Positions 42,305 to 53,806 are shown, counted from the stretch's first letter. The stretch: DNA of 64,000 nucleotides from an uncultured Thermomicrobiales bacterium (GCA_902806335.1 CADCWG010000156.1:1-64000), one strand, 5' to 3'. Numbers and translations: made by a program. The notes: generated by a model not told the origin, from the letters alone.

Positions 42305-42979
42305 CTACCCCCGCGACGGGTTCTCTTCACCGCCGGTCAGCAGGTCCTTGACCTTGCCGACCGCCTGCTGCCCGAGCGTGGCCGCGCCAACGACGCGCTC
42401 GTCCCTGTCCTCGGTTCCACCTTCGGGCACGGCGAACCGGAGTCCCTCGGCGTATGGCGCCGGGCGGCCCATCGCGTAGGCCACCGTCTCCTCCCCGAAC
42501 TTCCTGCGCGCGTCGTCGACGGTCGAACTGCCCGTCACGATCTCGTGCATCAGGTTGAGGGCGATGGTGTTCGACGCTTCGGTGTCGCAACGCGCGGCCA
42601 CCTCACCGGCGGTCCGGTCCACGAGGCAACTGCCGTCGAAGCGGGCGATGTCCTCGAGCCGCTCGGGCGGGACCTGGTAGTCGATGACCTGAGTCAGGAA
42701 GTCGCTGTGCGGAGCCGGGAAGTTGTGGGTCACGACGTCGCGCGTGGCGACGATCCGCTTCCACGGGCCGCGGCGATACCAGAACAGCTTGGTCGGCGTG
42801 GCCTCGTTCGGCGGTCCGTACTGCCCCAGCATCTGCCGGGCCCCTCGCCGTGGGGCGTCCGGCCAATCGGCGATGTACCCCTCGACGGTCGCCAGATCGG
42901 CGGTCAGGCTGGCACCGGCTTCGGTCTCGTGCTCGCCGCGGACCTGGTGTCCCAGCGCGTCCACCGTGGCGCTGGTCAT
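42305..42979 (-). CDS. Hypothetical protein (start could be further upstream)
   Basis: MTSATVDALGHQVRGEHETEAGASLTADLATVEGYIADWPDAPRRGARQMLGQYGPPNEATPTKLFWYRRGPWKRI...; no family recognised. Confidence 0.65.
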   Translation of the reverse strand: MTSATVDALGHQVRGEHETEAGASLTADLATVEGYIADWPDAPRRGARQMLGQYGPPNEATPTKLFWYRRGPWKRIVATRDVVTHNFPAPHSDFLTQVIDYQVPPERLEDIARFDGSCLVDRTAGEVAARCDTEASNTIALNLMHEIVTGSSTVDDARRKFGEETVAYAMGRPAPYAEGLRFAVPEGGTEDRDERVVGAATLGQQAVGKVKDLLTGGEENPSRG

Positions 42980-43208
42980 GGTCGCTATCCGCTCGTCGGT
43001 GCCCGGGTCCTTCGACCCCTGCTCGTGTTCGGTCACGTCGTTCCCCCGCGCCCGCTCGTCGCGTCCGTGTGGGCCCGACCCGCGGGCACCAGACAACGCG
43101 CGCCGCGCAAGCGACGATCCAGCGGCGCGAGTAGGCGAGCGACCGCGCCGGACGTGGCCGTCGGCGAGTGTTGGACACCCGTACCGATCGGTCTCGCCGT
43201 CCGTGACA

Positions 43209-43244
43209 AGAACGCTTGTTCTACACACGATCCGCTGGTAGGAT
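43209..43244 (+). promoter_or_regulatory. Promoter TTGTTC-17 bp-TAGGAT overlapped by palindrome AGAAC-GCTT-GTTCT (LexA/SOS-box-like)
   Basis: Palindrome 43209-43222; -35 43216-43221; -10 43239-43244. Confidence 0.5.
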
Positions 43245-43503
43245 GCGGACGACAGGCGAAGACGCTCTCAGGAGCGGCGTTGTCTCCGGTGCCCGGCATC
43301 CTCGAGCTGACCGCCTAGGTGCCCGCCCTCCTGAGAGGGGATACGGCAACGTCGGGGGCCTCTGTGCCGCGCCTCAGCGCCGAACGGATCGTACTGCCGC
43401 CTTCGGCCCTCCTCTCCTTGCGTCACCTTCGGCTGTCTCCGACCCCATCCTGGCCTTTGGCGGTGCGCCGATGCGGCGTGCCATACACGAGGAGGACCGG
43501 GCG

Positions 43504-44241
43504 ATGTCGACGACGAGCGACGGTTCGCACGAACTGGAGGAGGACGACCGCCTGGCGTCCGACGACACGCCGATCAACGCCGTAGAGTGCCCCGTCTGCC
43601 AGGGGGAAGGCGTCAGCGAGGACCAGGAGGATGACGAGGACTGCCGCCACTGCGACGGCAAGGGATACCTACGTGCGCCCTGGGACGTGTTCGTTGGCCG
43701 CGAGGGTGTCGATCGGTACCTCTGCCCGGAATGCGGGGGCGGGAGCGGCGGCGGGGGTATGTTGTGGGTGCAGTGTCCCGGGTGCGCGGACTTCGGCGTG
43801 GTCAGCAAGAGGCGGGCCGACGAGATAGCATCACGGCACTATCTGCTGGCGTTTAGAAGCCCCGAAGACGCGCGCGAAGCTCAGGATGACAACGACCTTA
43901 CGTTCGTCGATCTCGCCCTGTGGGACCTGCGCGAGCTCTATTTCCCAGGGGCAAGGATGAGGGACAAGGACCTCTCCGGGCGGGACCTCACGGGGGCCGA
44001 GTTGGACGGTGCCGACCTCCAAGGTGCCGACCTTCGTGGTGCCGTGCTGCGCGATGCCGGCCTCGTCGAGACCGCATGGGCAGGGACCAGGTTGGACGGC
44101 GCCGACCTCACCGGTGCCTACCTCAAAGGCTCTGACCTCCACAACGCGGAGAGCATGTCTGGCGCACTCCTGGTAAACACGGACGGTCTGACCGACGAGC
44201 AGCGGGCGGTGTGCCGGGCCAAGGGTGCCGTCTTCGGGTGA
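43504..44241 (+). CDS. DnaJ-type Cys-rich (CxxCxGxG-like) domain plus pentapeptide-repeat protein
   Basis: CPVCQGEG...CRHCDGKG...CPECGGGSG...CPGCADFG; then DLSGRDLTGAELDGADLQGADLRGAVLRDAGL...LDGADLTGAYLKGSDL; SD GAGGAGG before ATG 43504. Confidence 0.82.
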   Translation: MSTTSDGSHELEEDDRLASDDTPINAVECPVCQGEGVSEDQEDDEDCRHCDGKGYLRAPWDVFVGREGVDRYLCPECGGGSGGGGMLWVQCPGCADFGVVSKRRADEIASRHYLLAFRSPEDAREAQDDNDLTFVDLALWDLRELYFPGARMRDKDLSGRDLTGAELDGADLQGADLRGAVLRDAGLVETAWAGTRLDGADLTGAYLKGSDLHNAESMSGALLVNTDGLTDEQRAVCRAKGAVFG

Positions 44242-44521
44242 CCGACCTCGGAGATCCTGAGCCCGAGGGGAGGCAACGTTCGCGGCGTCTCGTCCCCCTG
44301 CTGACACCGGAAGACGTCAAAGGGACGGACCATCTGCCGCGGACCTCGAGCTGGTCATCGCCGAGATGGTAGCCGCGGGGCTCTCGCCCCTACCTCCCGA
44401 TGGTCGTCGGCGGGGCTCCACAGCGCCGTTGGATCGGGACGTGGTCGCCGGGGCGTTTGAGATGGCCCTATTCAGCGACCTCCCGGAGGCCGGGTGACCG
44501 ACCAGTGGCCCCGGACGCGGA

Positions 44522-44551
44522 ACGGCCGGCGGGGTCTCCCCCGCCGGCCGT
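44522..44551 (-). terminator. 13-bp perfect hairpin, 32 bp downstream of tRNA-Lys
   Basis: ACGGCCGGCGGGG-TCTC-CCCCGCCGGCCGT. Confidence 0.55.
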
Positions 44552-44583
44552 CGTGTGGGGCTCCATCGAGCCCGCTCGCTGGG

Positions 44584-44656
<73 letters not shown>

Positions 44657-44734
44657 AGCACCGCGAAGTCTAGCGCGGGGTCGGGAGGGGCGTCAAATCG
44701 GCGCCGCGCTCGGACAGGCTCCGCCGGCTGTCAC

Positions 44735-46248
<1,514 letters not shown>

Positions 46249-46252
<4 letters not shown>

Positions 46253-46566
46253 GGTGCCTCCTCCTCGGCGTCGGGACCGCCGGTAAGCACGGCGTGGACC
46301 TCGAAGAAGCCGTCCGCCTGGCGCGGGGCGTTCGCCAGCGCCTCGTCGCGGGAGAGGGACGGCCGCGGCGCGTCCTCCCGGAGGACATTGATCAGCGGCA
46401 GCACCTGGGCCGTCGGCGGGATGGCGGCGGTGTCGAGGCGGTCGAGCACCTCGATGTGGCCAAGGATGGTCGAGAGTTGGTCGCGCAGCCTCGCCCGCTC
46501 CTCGGCCGAGAGGCCAAGGCGGGCCAGGCTGGCGACGTGGTCGACGTCGGCGTCGGTCAGGGCCAC
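46249..46566 (-). CDS. gatC: Asp-tRNA(Asn)/Glu-tRNA(Gln) amidotransferase subunit C
   Basis: [49 protein letters not shown] start; overlaps gatA by 4 bp. Confidence 0.92.
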
Positions 46567-47111
46567 TGGGCGCGCCTCTCCCGTGGGGGGGCAGCCCCCC
46601 GCGTTCCCCGGGCACCGGACCGACGCTGGCGGTCGCCCACCGAGCCCGATCGTGGTCCCCAACGTTCCTCGCGGACGGCGAGTCTAGCACAGGCCCCTGG
46701 CGGCTCCGACTCCCGCGAGAGCTTGCACACCGTGACGACGGCAGTGAGCAGGCGCGGCTCCGTCGACGCCACGATCGGGACTTGTGCCTCGTCAGCGCCC
46801 GCCCCGCGCACACGTCGGATGGTCCGTGTGGTGCCCCCGCCTGGCGACCCGATCCAGCGAGAACCTGCTATGTCCCCGTGATCGAGTCCTGCCCCGCGGA
46901 TCCGGCCGTCCCCGGGCAGCCGTTCCCTTACCGATCATTCGTGTCCGGTAGCCGGCGCTGTGATGCCGCGCCTGGACGTCCGTGCCCGAACACCGGCCAT
47001 CCCGATTCGTCGGGGAACCGACCCGCTCCGTGGCTCCCGCGCGAGGGGCCATCCGGCGGTAGAGCGGTCGGTTGGTCGGCTCGGGCGTCGGTCGCGGTCG
47101 GTGCGGCGGTC

Positions 47112-48119
47112 TTATCGGGGCGCGTCAACCGGCGCCGGGATCCCGGCGACCGCCTGGTCCACGGCGCGGATCGCCTCGTCGGCGTTCTGGCCAAGGAAGA
47201 CCCCCGCCACCTTCTCCCGCAGGTCCGGGTCGCTGAGGAAGATGTGGCCGCCGAAGCCGACCACCGTCTGGCCCGAGAGCCCGTCGCGGGAGACGCGGGC
47301 GTCGATCTCGCGCGACGCGGCGATGAGCTGCTGGGCCCCCTGCCAGGTCGAGGTCGAGAGGAGCACCATGGCCGGCCGGATCCGCTCGACGGTGTCGAGC
47401 AGGTCCGCCAGCGGCAGGTTCGCTCCCAGATAGACGATCCGGTACCCGCGCCGTGAGAGGAAGAGGCAGGTCAGGAGCAGGCCGACCTCGTGCAGCTCGC
47501 CCTCCGGACAGGCGGCGACCAGCGGCCCCCGGCCCGACTCGGGCTGGGAGAGGTTGAAGAGCGTGCCGATCTTGCGCATCACGAAGTGGCTGGCGTAGTG
47601 CTCCGAGCTGATGCCGACCTCGCCGCGCACCCAACGCTCGCCGATCTCGACCAGCACCGCCTGGAGGACATGGAGGCAGACGTCCTCCACCGGGAGGAGG
47701 GCGATCGCCTCCTCCACCGCCCGGTCGGCGCGGGCCGCGTCGAAGCCCACCAGGGCCTCGACGACCTCGTCGCGAAAGGCGGCGAGCCGCTCTCCCGCGA
47801 CGGGCGGCGAGACCCGGCCGCCCCGGACCGCGTCCAGCGCCTCCGAGATCGAGGGCGGAACGCCGGGCTCCTCCTCCGAGCGGAAGAGGGCGACCGCCTG
47901 GCTGATCGTCAGCCCCTCCCTGGTCCGGTCGCGGAGCCAGCCGATCGTGGCGACGTCTCGCTCGGAGTAGAGGCGCTGGTTGCCGGCGGTCCGCATCGGG
48001 CGGGGCACGCCATACCGACGCTCCCAGGCGCGGAAGGTGTCGGCCGGCACCCCCGTCCGCTGCACCACCGCCCGCGTGTTATAAACGGGATCGGATTTCA
48101 AGCGGTCGAAGTGCACCAA
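47112..48119 (-). CDS. MerR-type HTH plus cobalamin-binding regulator (CarH/LitR-like)
   Basis: VYNTRAVVQRTGVPADTFRAWERRYGVPRPMRTAGNQRLYSERDV; W-VRGEVGISS-EH (W-x9-EH); ACPEGELHEVG; YLGANLPLADLLDTV. Confidence 0.9.
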   Translation of the reverse strand: MVHFDRLKSDPVYNTRAVVQRTGVPADTFRAWERRYGVPRPMRTAGNQRLYSERDVATIGWLRDRTREGLTISQAVALFRSEEEPGVPPSISEALDAVRGGRVSPPVAGERLAAFRDEVVEALVGFDAARADRAVEEAIALLPVEDVCLHVLQAVLVEIGERWVRGEVGISSEHYASHFVMRKIGTLFNLSQPESGRGPLVAACPEGELHEVGLLLTCLFLSRRGYRIVYLGANLPLADLLDTVERIRPAMVLLSTSTWQGAQQLIAASREIDARVSRDGLSGQTVVGFGGHIFLSDPDLREKVAGVFLGQNADEAIRAVDQAVAGIPAPVDAPR

Positions 48120-48392
48120 GACCCCACCTCCACAGGCCGCACTTTAGGTGGCTGTCCAGCGAATCGCAATGCTTTGCACAACCTTTCTCGGGCCGTGCTC
48201 GACTCGCCGGCGGGGGGCCGACCGATCGCAGCGCCAGTCTCGTCCTTGCCAATAGCCTATCCCACGCGCTCGTCGCGCCGTGTGCGCTCGCCACACGCGG
48301 CCCTCCGGCGCGCGCTCACCGTTGGTGCCGCTGGCGCGGGCGGTGAGGGCCGTCCACAACTCTCCTCGCCGCGCTGGCCCCGCCATCGCCGT

Positions 48393-49766
48393 GTGCCGGG
48401 CGCGACCGGTGCCCTGGCGGTGGTCTTCGCGCTGTTGCTCGCCGGCTGCGGCGGGGAGGCGTCGCCGCCCGACGAGCGGCGCTTCGCGAACGAGGAGCCC
48501 CCCACGGTCGACCCGAGCCTCCAACCGACCGCTACCGCAACGCGCCCACCGGCAACGTCCCCGGCCGGCGTGGCGGCCGCGCCGGCGGTCTCGCCGGAGG
48601 CCCTGCTGGTGGCCCGGGGGGCGCCGCGACGGCTCTACTTTCTCCAGGGGCAGGACCTCTGGACGGCGGCACCCGACGGCACCGATGCCCGCCGCCTGCT
48701 GAGCGGCGGCGGCGAGGGGACCGCGGTCCGCGCTTTTGCCGCCGCGCCCAACGGCGCGCGGGTCGCCGCCCTGGTCGTGGGACCGGCGGAGGGCGACGCC
48801 CCCGAGAAGGGCGAGGCCGCGACCCTGGTGGTCCTCGAGGCGAGTGGCAACGAGGTCCGGCGCGTCGAAGACATCCAGGCGGCGACCGGCGTCGCGTCCG
48901 CGCGGGCCGTGTCGCTCGACTGGTCACCGCAGGGCGACCATCTCCTGGTCACCTTCGCCGGTGGCGGCCTGGTCGACGTCCCGTCCGACGGTGCGCCTCG
49001 CCTGCTGGTGGATGCCGCTCGGGCGCCGCTGCCGGAAGACGCGGCCTGGTCCCCGGCGGGCGACGCCGTCGCCTACACCTCCCGTGGGGACCCAGCGGCC
49101 GCCCTGACGCTCTTCGTGGCGCCGGCCGGCGGGGGAGAACCGGTCGCGGTCGCGCCGGGCGACGACCGCCCGGGTCGCGCGGTCGCCTCCTTCGCCTGGC
49201 TCCCGGACGGCAGCGGGCTGCTCTACGTCGGAGGGCCGGCCGGCGAGCCGAGCCGAGCGAGCGAGCTGTACCGGGTGGCGACGGACGGCACCGGGCGGTC
49301 GCTCGTCGCCACCGCCCAGGAGGCCGCTCCGGTCGCGGGGATCTCGGAGATGGTGCCCTCGCCCGACGGTCGGGCGGTGGCCTTCGCCGTGGTCCGACCC
49401 GGCGACCAGGGTCCGGTGTTCGACGGGGTCTGGGTCCAGCCGCTGGCCGGCGGGCGCGCCGCCGAGCTCCCGCTCCCGGGCGGCGCGTCGGCATCCGACC
49501 TGGTCTGGACGTCGCTGGGCCTGGTCTGGCGGTCCACCCCGGACTCCGGCGGGACGCCGGTCGCGGCCGAGGACGATGCGCCGTTCGCGCTGCTGCGGAT
49601 TGACACGGCGGGGCTGCCGATCGAGATCTATCGGGGCGTGCCCGCCGCCGCCGGCACGCCCGGCGCCTCCCCCGCCGCGGGGTCGGGCGGAACGCCCTCG
49701 CCGGTCGCCTCCCCCGACTCATCGACGCCGCCGGCTCCGCCGGAACCCTCGGCGCCCCAGGGGTGA
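48393..49766 (+). CDS. Lipoprotein with WD40/TolB-like beta-propeller
   Basis: Signal with lipobox VVFALLLAGCGG; repeated blades YFLQGQDLWTAAPDGTDARRLL, LDWSPQGDHLLV, AAWSPAGDAVAYTS, FAWLPDGSGLLYVG; start approximate. Confidence 0.78.
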   Translation: MPGATGALAVVFALLLAGCGGEASPPDERRFANEEPPTVDPSLQPTATATRPPATSPAGVAAAPAVSPEALLVARGAPRRLYFLQGQDLWTAAPDGTDARRLLSGGGEGTAVRAFAAAPNGARVAALVVGPAEGDAPEKGEAATLVVLEASGNEVRRVEDIQAATGVASARAVSLDWSPQGDHLLVTFAGGGLVDVPSDGAPRLLVDAARAPLPEDAAWSPAGDAVAYTSRGDPAAALTLFVAPAGGGEPVAVAPGDDRPGRAVASFAWLPDGSGLLYVGGPAGEPSRASELYRVATDGTGRSLVATAQEAAPVAGISEMVPSPDGRAVAFAVVRPGDQGPVFDGVWVQPLAGGRAAELPLPGGASASDLVWTSLGLVWRSTPDSGGTPVAAEDDAPFALLRIDTAGLPIEIYRGVPAAAGTPGASPAAGSGGTPSPVASPDSSTPPAPPEPSAPQG

Positions 49767-50124
49767 CCAGATGACCGTCCGGTGCCGGTTCGGGATCCTG
49801 GGGCGGCTGGATGCCGCGGAGCCGGTACGGAGTCGCCACCGGCGGCGGATCAACTTGGGGAATGGCCCGGGGATCGCCTCGGGCTCCGGCGATCCCGTGG
49901 CCAAGCGCCTTGGGCCAGAGTGACTGCAGGCGTCGTACTCCTTGGCCGGCGTGCAGGCGATCTTGGCCACGGCCGACGTCCACAACCGGGTGGGGGTGGG
50001 AGCGACCACCGTCGTTCTCGATCTTGCCGCGGGGCCCGGCGCGCGGCGGCCCAACGCGGCTTGCCTGATGTCGGGGCTCCCGGCCGCTGGGGCAGCCGCG
50101 GTCTAAGGCGCGCCCACAAGGCTA

Positions 50125-50265
50125 CCGCCAGCGCATGCTGGCGGCGGTGCCGACGGGTGCATCGCGGTCGGCGAGTTGGTCGTTTCGAGTGGCGACAGGA
50201 CCGAAGCGCTCGACCCGGTTGGTGAGGCCCTCGACCCAGCATTGCTGGTGGCGGCACATCTCAGT
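50125..50265 (-). mobile_element. C-terminal remnant of an IS5-family-like transposase
   Basis: CWVEGLTNRVERFGPVATRNDQLADRDAPVGTAASMRWR* resembles the VER..NRLK.FR.IATRYDKLA... tail of IS5-type DDE transposases; no start, DDE core or terminal repeats found. Confidence 0.45.
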
Positions 50266-50442
50266 CCAACGCGATGAGCGGGCGGCCAACGTGAGAGCGG
50301 CGCAGTCCGTTGTCCGAGTGCTGCTTCGGCTCCTCGGGCAGTCGTCGCCACCGGAGGGAGGGCAGTATTGATCGGATGCCCGACGAGGACGCGGCGCGGG
50401 TGAGCGGTGACGGTCTGCCGCCGTCGAGAACGGAGAGCGACC

Positions 50443-50991
50443 GTGAACGCCGCGGACGTCAGGTACCTCTTTGACTACAACTACTGGGCGAACGCGCGCG
50501 TCCTCTCCGCCGCGGCGCGGATTGGTGCCGAGCAGTTCATCCACCCGGCGCCGGTGACGACCCGCAACCTTCGAGGCACGCTGGTGCACCAGCTCGACGT
50601 CGAATGGAGCTGGCGCTGGCGTTGGCAGGGGCTGGCCGAGGGCGAGGCGTTGCGGGACGAGGACTTCCCGACGATGGCGGCGCTGGCGGCGCGCTGGCGC
50701 GAGGACGAGCGGGAGATGCGGGGCTACCTGACGGGCCTCGGCAACGATGACCCGACCCGCCCCTTTCAGCTCGGCGGGTCCCGCCCGCTGCTCTGGCACT
50801 TGATGCTGCACGTGGTCAACCACGGGACGCAGCAGCGGGGGGACGCCGCGGTGCTGCTGACTCGCTACGGTTGTTCGCCGGGTGGGCTCGACGTAGCCGA
50901 CTTCGCCCGCGAAGGGACCGCCGCCGTCGTCGTCGGTCCGTCGATCCCCGCGGCCGGGAACGCCGCGTCGACGTCTGAGGACGCACCCTAG
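50443..50991 (+). CDS. DinB family protein
   Basis: VNAADVRYLFDYNYWANARVLSAA; LVHQLDVEWSW; LMLHVVNHGTQQRGDAAVLL metal-binding His pattern. Confidence 0.88.
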   Translation: MNAADVRYLFDYNYWANARVLSAAARIGAEQFIHPAPVTTRNLRGTLVHQLDVEWSWRWRWQGLAEGEALRDEDFPTMAALAARWREDEREMRGYLTGLGNDDPTRPFQLGGSRPLLWHLMLHVVNHGTQQRGDAAVLLTRYGCSPGGLDVADFAREGTAAVVVGPSIPAAGNAASTSEDAP

Positions 50992-51553
50992 CGGCCACAC
51001 CCGAGGCCGGTGCGGGACCGGCCAGCGAATCCGGTCCAACGATGCGTGGCCGAGCTGGGGAGGCGATGCGCCCGTTCCCCGGCCCCGTTGCTGGTCGGTT
51101 GCCCCTACCACAGGCGACCGCCGGCCCATTGCCAGGCCGCAAGGACGATCGGCGGGCGTAAGCATGTGGCGGCAAGCCCGGTCGAGAGCGCGGCGCCGGA
51201 GCATGACGAGGTCCGTGCGGGTGAAGAGGGTCGCCTCCGAGCCGTGGAAAGCGTTGCCCCGCCTAGGTACGGCGGAGCCGGCGAACACCTAGTCGCCGTC
51301 GAGCCGGTCGAGCGCATCGTTAGCGACAACCCTGGGTCCGCCAGGGTCGAGCGCGATCGGATGTCTTCTCGTGTCTCCTCATGTTGGGCCGTGAGCAGCC
51401 CGTGGCTGTCGAGTGGGACCCGCTGCACGGGGACATCTTCGGCGGGCTTGCAGTCGCGGCGCGATCCCGCCAACGCGCTCAGGGGGCACCCGCACGGCCC
51501 CGTGGGACCACGGGTCCGGCGCGACGCCTACGAGACACCCCCGGGATACGGGA

Positions 51554-53743
51554 TTAGCCTCGGATCTCTTCGGCGTCGAAGATGTTCTTGGCCGCCTGCA
51601 GGACCCGGGCGTCGTCCTCCGGCGACGGGCCTCCCACGTCGCGACCGTTGTCGGGTATGTCGGCATCCGGTTCGCTCACGGGGGGCTGCGCCGTCCGGGC
51701 AACTGCGACGGGGGCAGCGCCGGCTGGACGCGACTCCGGTACCGCCGGTGCTGGCGTGCTCGCCGATGGCGCGCCCGCCGGGACGACCTCGCCGCGGAGA
51801 ACGCAGGAGACGTGGACGGGACGCCCCACCAGGCGGCCGATCACGTCTTCGACCACGCCCCGCATGTCGTCCTCGCTGAGGCGCTTGCGGTGGAAGTCGT
51901 AGGCGGCGGCCAGGGTGATCCTGCTCCCGTCGGGGGAGAGCGCGACCGGGTCGACCGACGTCAGCAGCGCCTCCGCCCGCCGGTTGATCGCCTTCACGTC
52001 CTGGCGGATGCGTGGCCAGAGGTCGGCGATCGCGTCGACGGTCAGCCCGGACCCGTCGGTGCCCTGCGCCGCGCCTGCGGACGGACCCTCGGCGGCTTGC
52101 GGGACAGCGGGTCGGTCCGTCGGGGCGACCGGCCTCGGCGCGGCCGGCGACCTGTCGGCATGCTCCGAAGGCATCGGCCGCCTCGCCGAAGCCGGGGACC
52201 CCGGCGTGCCTGGGACGGCGTCGCCGGTCTGCGACGGGGCGCTGCCCAGACCCATGCCCGGGTTGCGGACGCGCTCGCGCAGGGACGGCCCGCTGGGGCG
52301 CGCCGGCGGCGGCTCGGCGGCGACATCGTCGCTCAGTGGCGGCTCGGCCATCACCGCGCCACGCGGGTCACGGCCTGACGGGGCGGGTTCGTCGCCGGTC
52401 GCCGCCGGTCGACCGTCGAAGCGAGGCCGTGTCGGGGCCGACGGCCGGTCCTCGTGGAGCCCACCATGGCGCCCATCGGCACCGCCCGCCGCAGGGGCAC
52501 CGTCCGCCACCGGCCGAGGCGACTCCTCGCGGCGGCCCCCGGACTCCGCGGGCGATCCCCGGCGGAGGATGCCATCGACCAGCGCGACCTCGAGGGGGAG
52601 CTGAGCGAAGGCGGCGTGGCGGATCTTGTAGTCGATCTCCCCGAAGCGCCGCGCCAGGTCGGCGAGCTCGAGCAGGTCGAAGCGGGCGGCGAGGTCCCGT
52701 GCCCGGTCGTCCGCGTCGGGCGAGCCGCCCGCCCGCTCGTGGAGCAGGATGCGGAGGTAGGCGACCAGCTGCCGGTTCAGCCCGCGGGGGTCTTCGCCCG
52801 CTTCGACCGCGGCGTTGACCGTGCCGAGGGCCGCCCCGGGGTCGCGGTCGGCGAGCGCCGCGACGAGGGACTCGACCCGGTCGTTGAGGCTCAGGCCGAG
52901 TAGCGCCCGCACCGCCGCCGCGTCGATCCGCCGCCCCTCCGTCGCCTGGTCGTCGGCGCGCTCCTGGTAGACCGAAAGCTGGTCGAGCAGCCCGAGGGCG
53001 TCGCGGGCGCTGCCGGTGGCGGCCCGGGCGATGGTCGCCAGCGCGTCGTCGGCGGCGACGATGCCTTCCTTGCCGGCCACGGTCCGCAGCCGTTCGACGA
53101 GGGCCTCGACGCCGATCCGCCGGAAGTCGAACCGCTGGCAGCGAGAGACGATCGTCGGCAGCAGTTCCTCGGGGTCGGTGGTGGCGAGGACGAACTTGGT
53201 GTGCCCGGGCGGCTCTTCGAGCGTCTTGAGGAAGGCATTCGCCGCCGCGCCGGTGATCTGGTGGGCCTCGTCGACGATGTAGAACTTGGTCCGCAGTTGG
53301 GTCGGTGCGTACTTGACCCGCTCCCGGAGATCGCGGATATCGTCGATGCCGCGGTTGCTGGCGGCGTCGATCTCGATCACGTCGGTGGCCGCGCCGCTGT
53401 TGATTGCCAGGCAGCTGGCGCACCGGTTGCACGGCCGCGCCCGCGGATCCGGGTCGAGGCAGTTGACCGCCTTCGCAAGCAGGCGGGCGGTGGTCGTCTT
53501 GCCGGTGCCTCGCGGCCCGCAGAAGAGGTAGGCGTGGGCGACCCGGCCCAGGGCGATCGCGTTGCGGAGCGTCTGGACGACGTGCTCCTGCCCGACCAGA
53601 TCGTCGTGGTCGAACGTCTGGGGCCGGTACTTGCGGTAGAGCGACTGGGTCTGGGCAACGCCAGCGGTAGCCCCAGCGTCCGCCGTCCGGGCGGCAGTCG
53701 GCGAGGCGGTGATCGGGGCGAAGAGCGACGGGGCGTCCATCAC
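51554..53743 (-). CDS. dnaX: DNA polymerase III subunit gamma/tau
   Basis: YRKYRPQTFDHDDLVGQEHVVQTLRNAI; FCGPRGTGKTTTARLLAKAVNC; CNRCASC; VDEAHQITGAAANAFLKTLEEPPGHTKFVLATTDPEEL. Confidence 0.95.
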   Translation of the reverse strand: MMDAPSLFAPITASPTAARTADAGATAGVAQTQSLYRKYRPQTFDHDDLVGQEHVVQTLRNAIALGRVAHAYLFCGPRGTGKTTTARLLAKAVNCLDPDPRARPCNRCASCLAINSGAATDVIEIDAASNRGIDDIRDLRERVKYAPTQLRTKFYIVDEAHQITGAAANAFLKTLEEPPGHTKFVLATTDPEELLPTIVSRCQRFDFRRIGVEALVERLRTVAGKEGIVAADDALATIARAATGSARDALGLLDQLSVYQERADDQATEGRRIDAAAVRALLGLSLNDRVESLVAALADRDPGAALGTVNAAVEAGEDPRGLNRQLVAYLRILLHERAGGSPDADDRARDLAARFDLLELADLARRFGEIDYKIRHAAFAQLPLEVALVDGILRRGSPAESGGRREESPRPVADGAPAAGGADGRHGGLHEDRPSAPTRPRFDGRPAATGDEPAPSGRDPRGAVMAEPPLSDDVAAEPPPARPSGPSLRERVRNPGMGLGSAPSQTGDAVPGTPGSPASARRPMPSEHADRSPAAPRPVAPTDRPAVPQAAEGPSAGAAQGTDGSGLTVDAIADLWPRIRQDVKAINRRAEALLTSVDPVALSPDGSRITLAAAYDFHRKRLSEDDMRGVVEDVIGRLVGRPVHVSCVLRGEVVPAGAPSASTPAPAVPESRPAGAAPVAVARTAQPPVSEPDADIPDNGRDVGGPSPEDDARVLQAAKNIFDAEEIRG

Positions 53744-53792
53744 GTTGGGGGCTCCCGAGGGGCGGGCAGGGCAGTCCGGGGCCGGGACGGTG

Positions 53793-53806
53793 ACTGTCCG
53801 TACAGT
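53793..53806. promoter_or_regulatory. Palindrome ACTGT-CCGT-ACAGT in the divergent dnaX/rsmI gap
   Basis: 5-bp arms, 4-bp spacer; a TATACT-like -10 reads leftward just beside it. Confidence 0.35.

Noticed and set aside
49782-50225. ORF 49782..50225 and overlapping small ORFs
   Set aside because: Arg/Gly-rich translations without motifs and overlapping in several frames; not credible genes.
51554-53743. Programmed frameshift in dnaX
   Set aside because: No A-rich slippery run was seen; nothing supports a gamma-form frameshift here.
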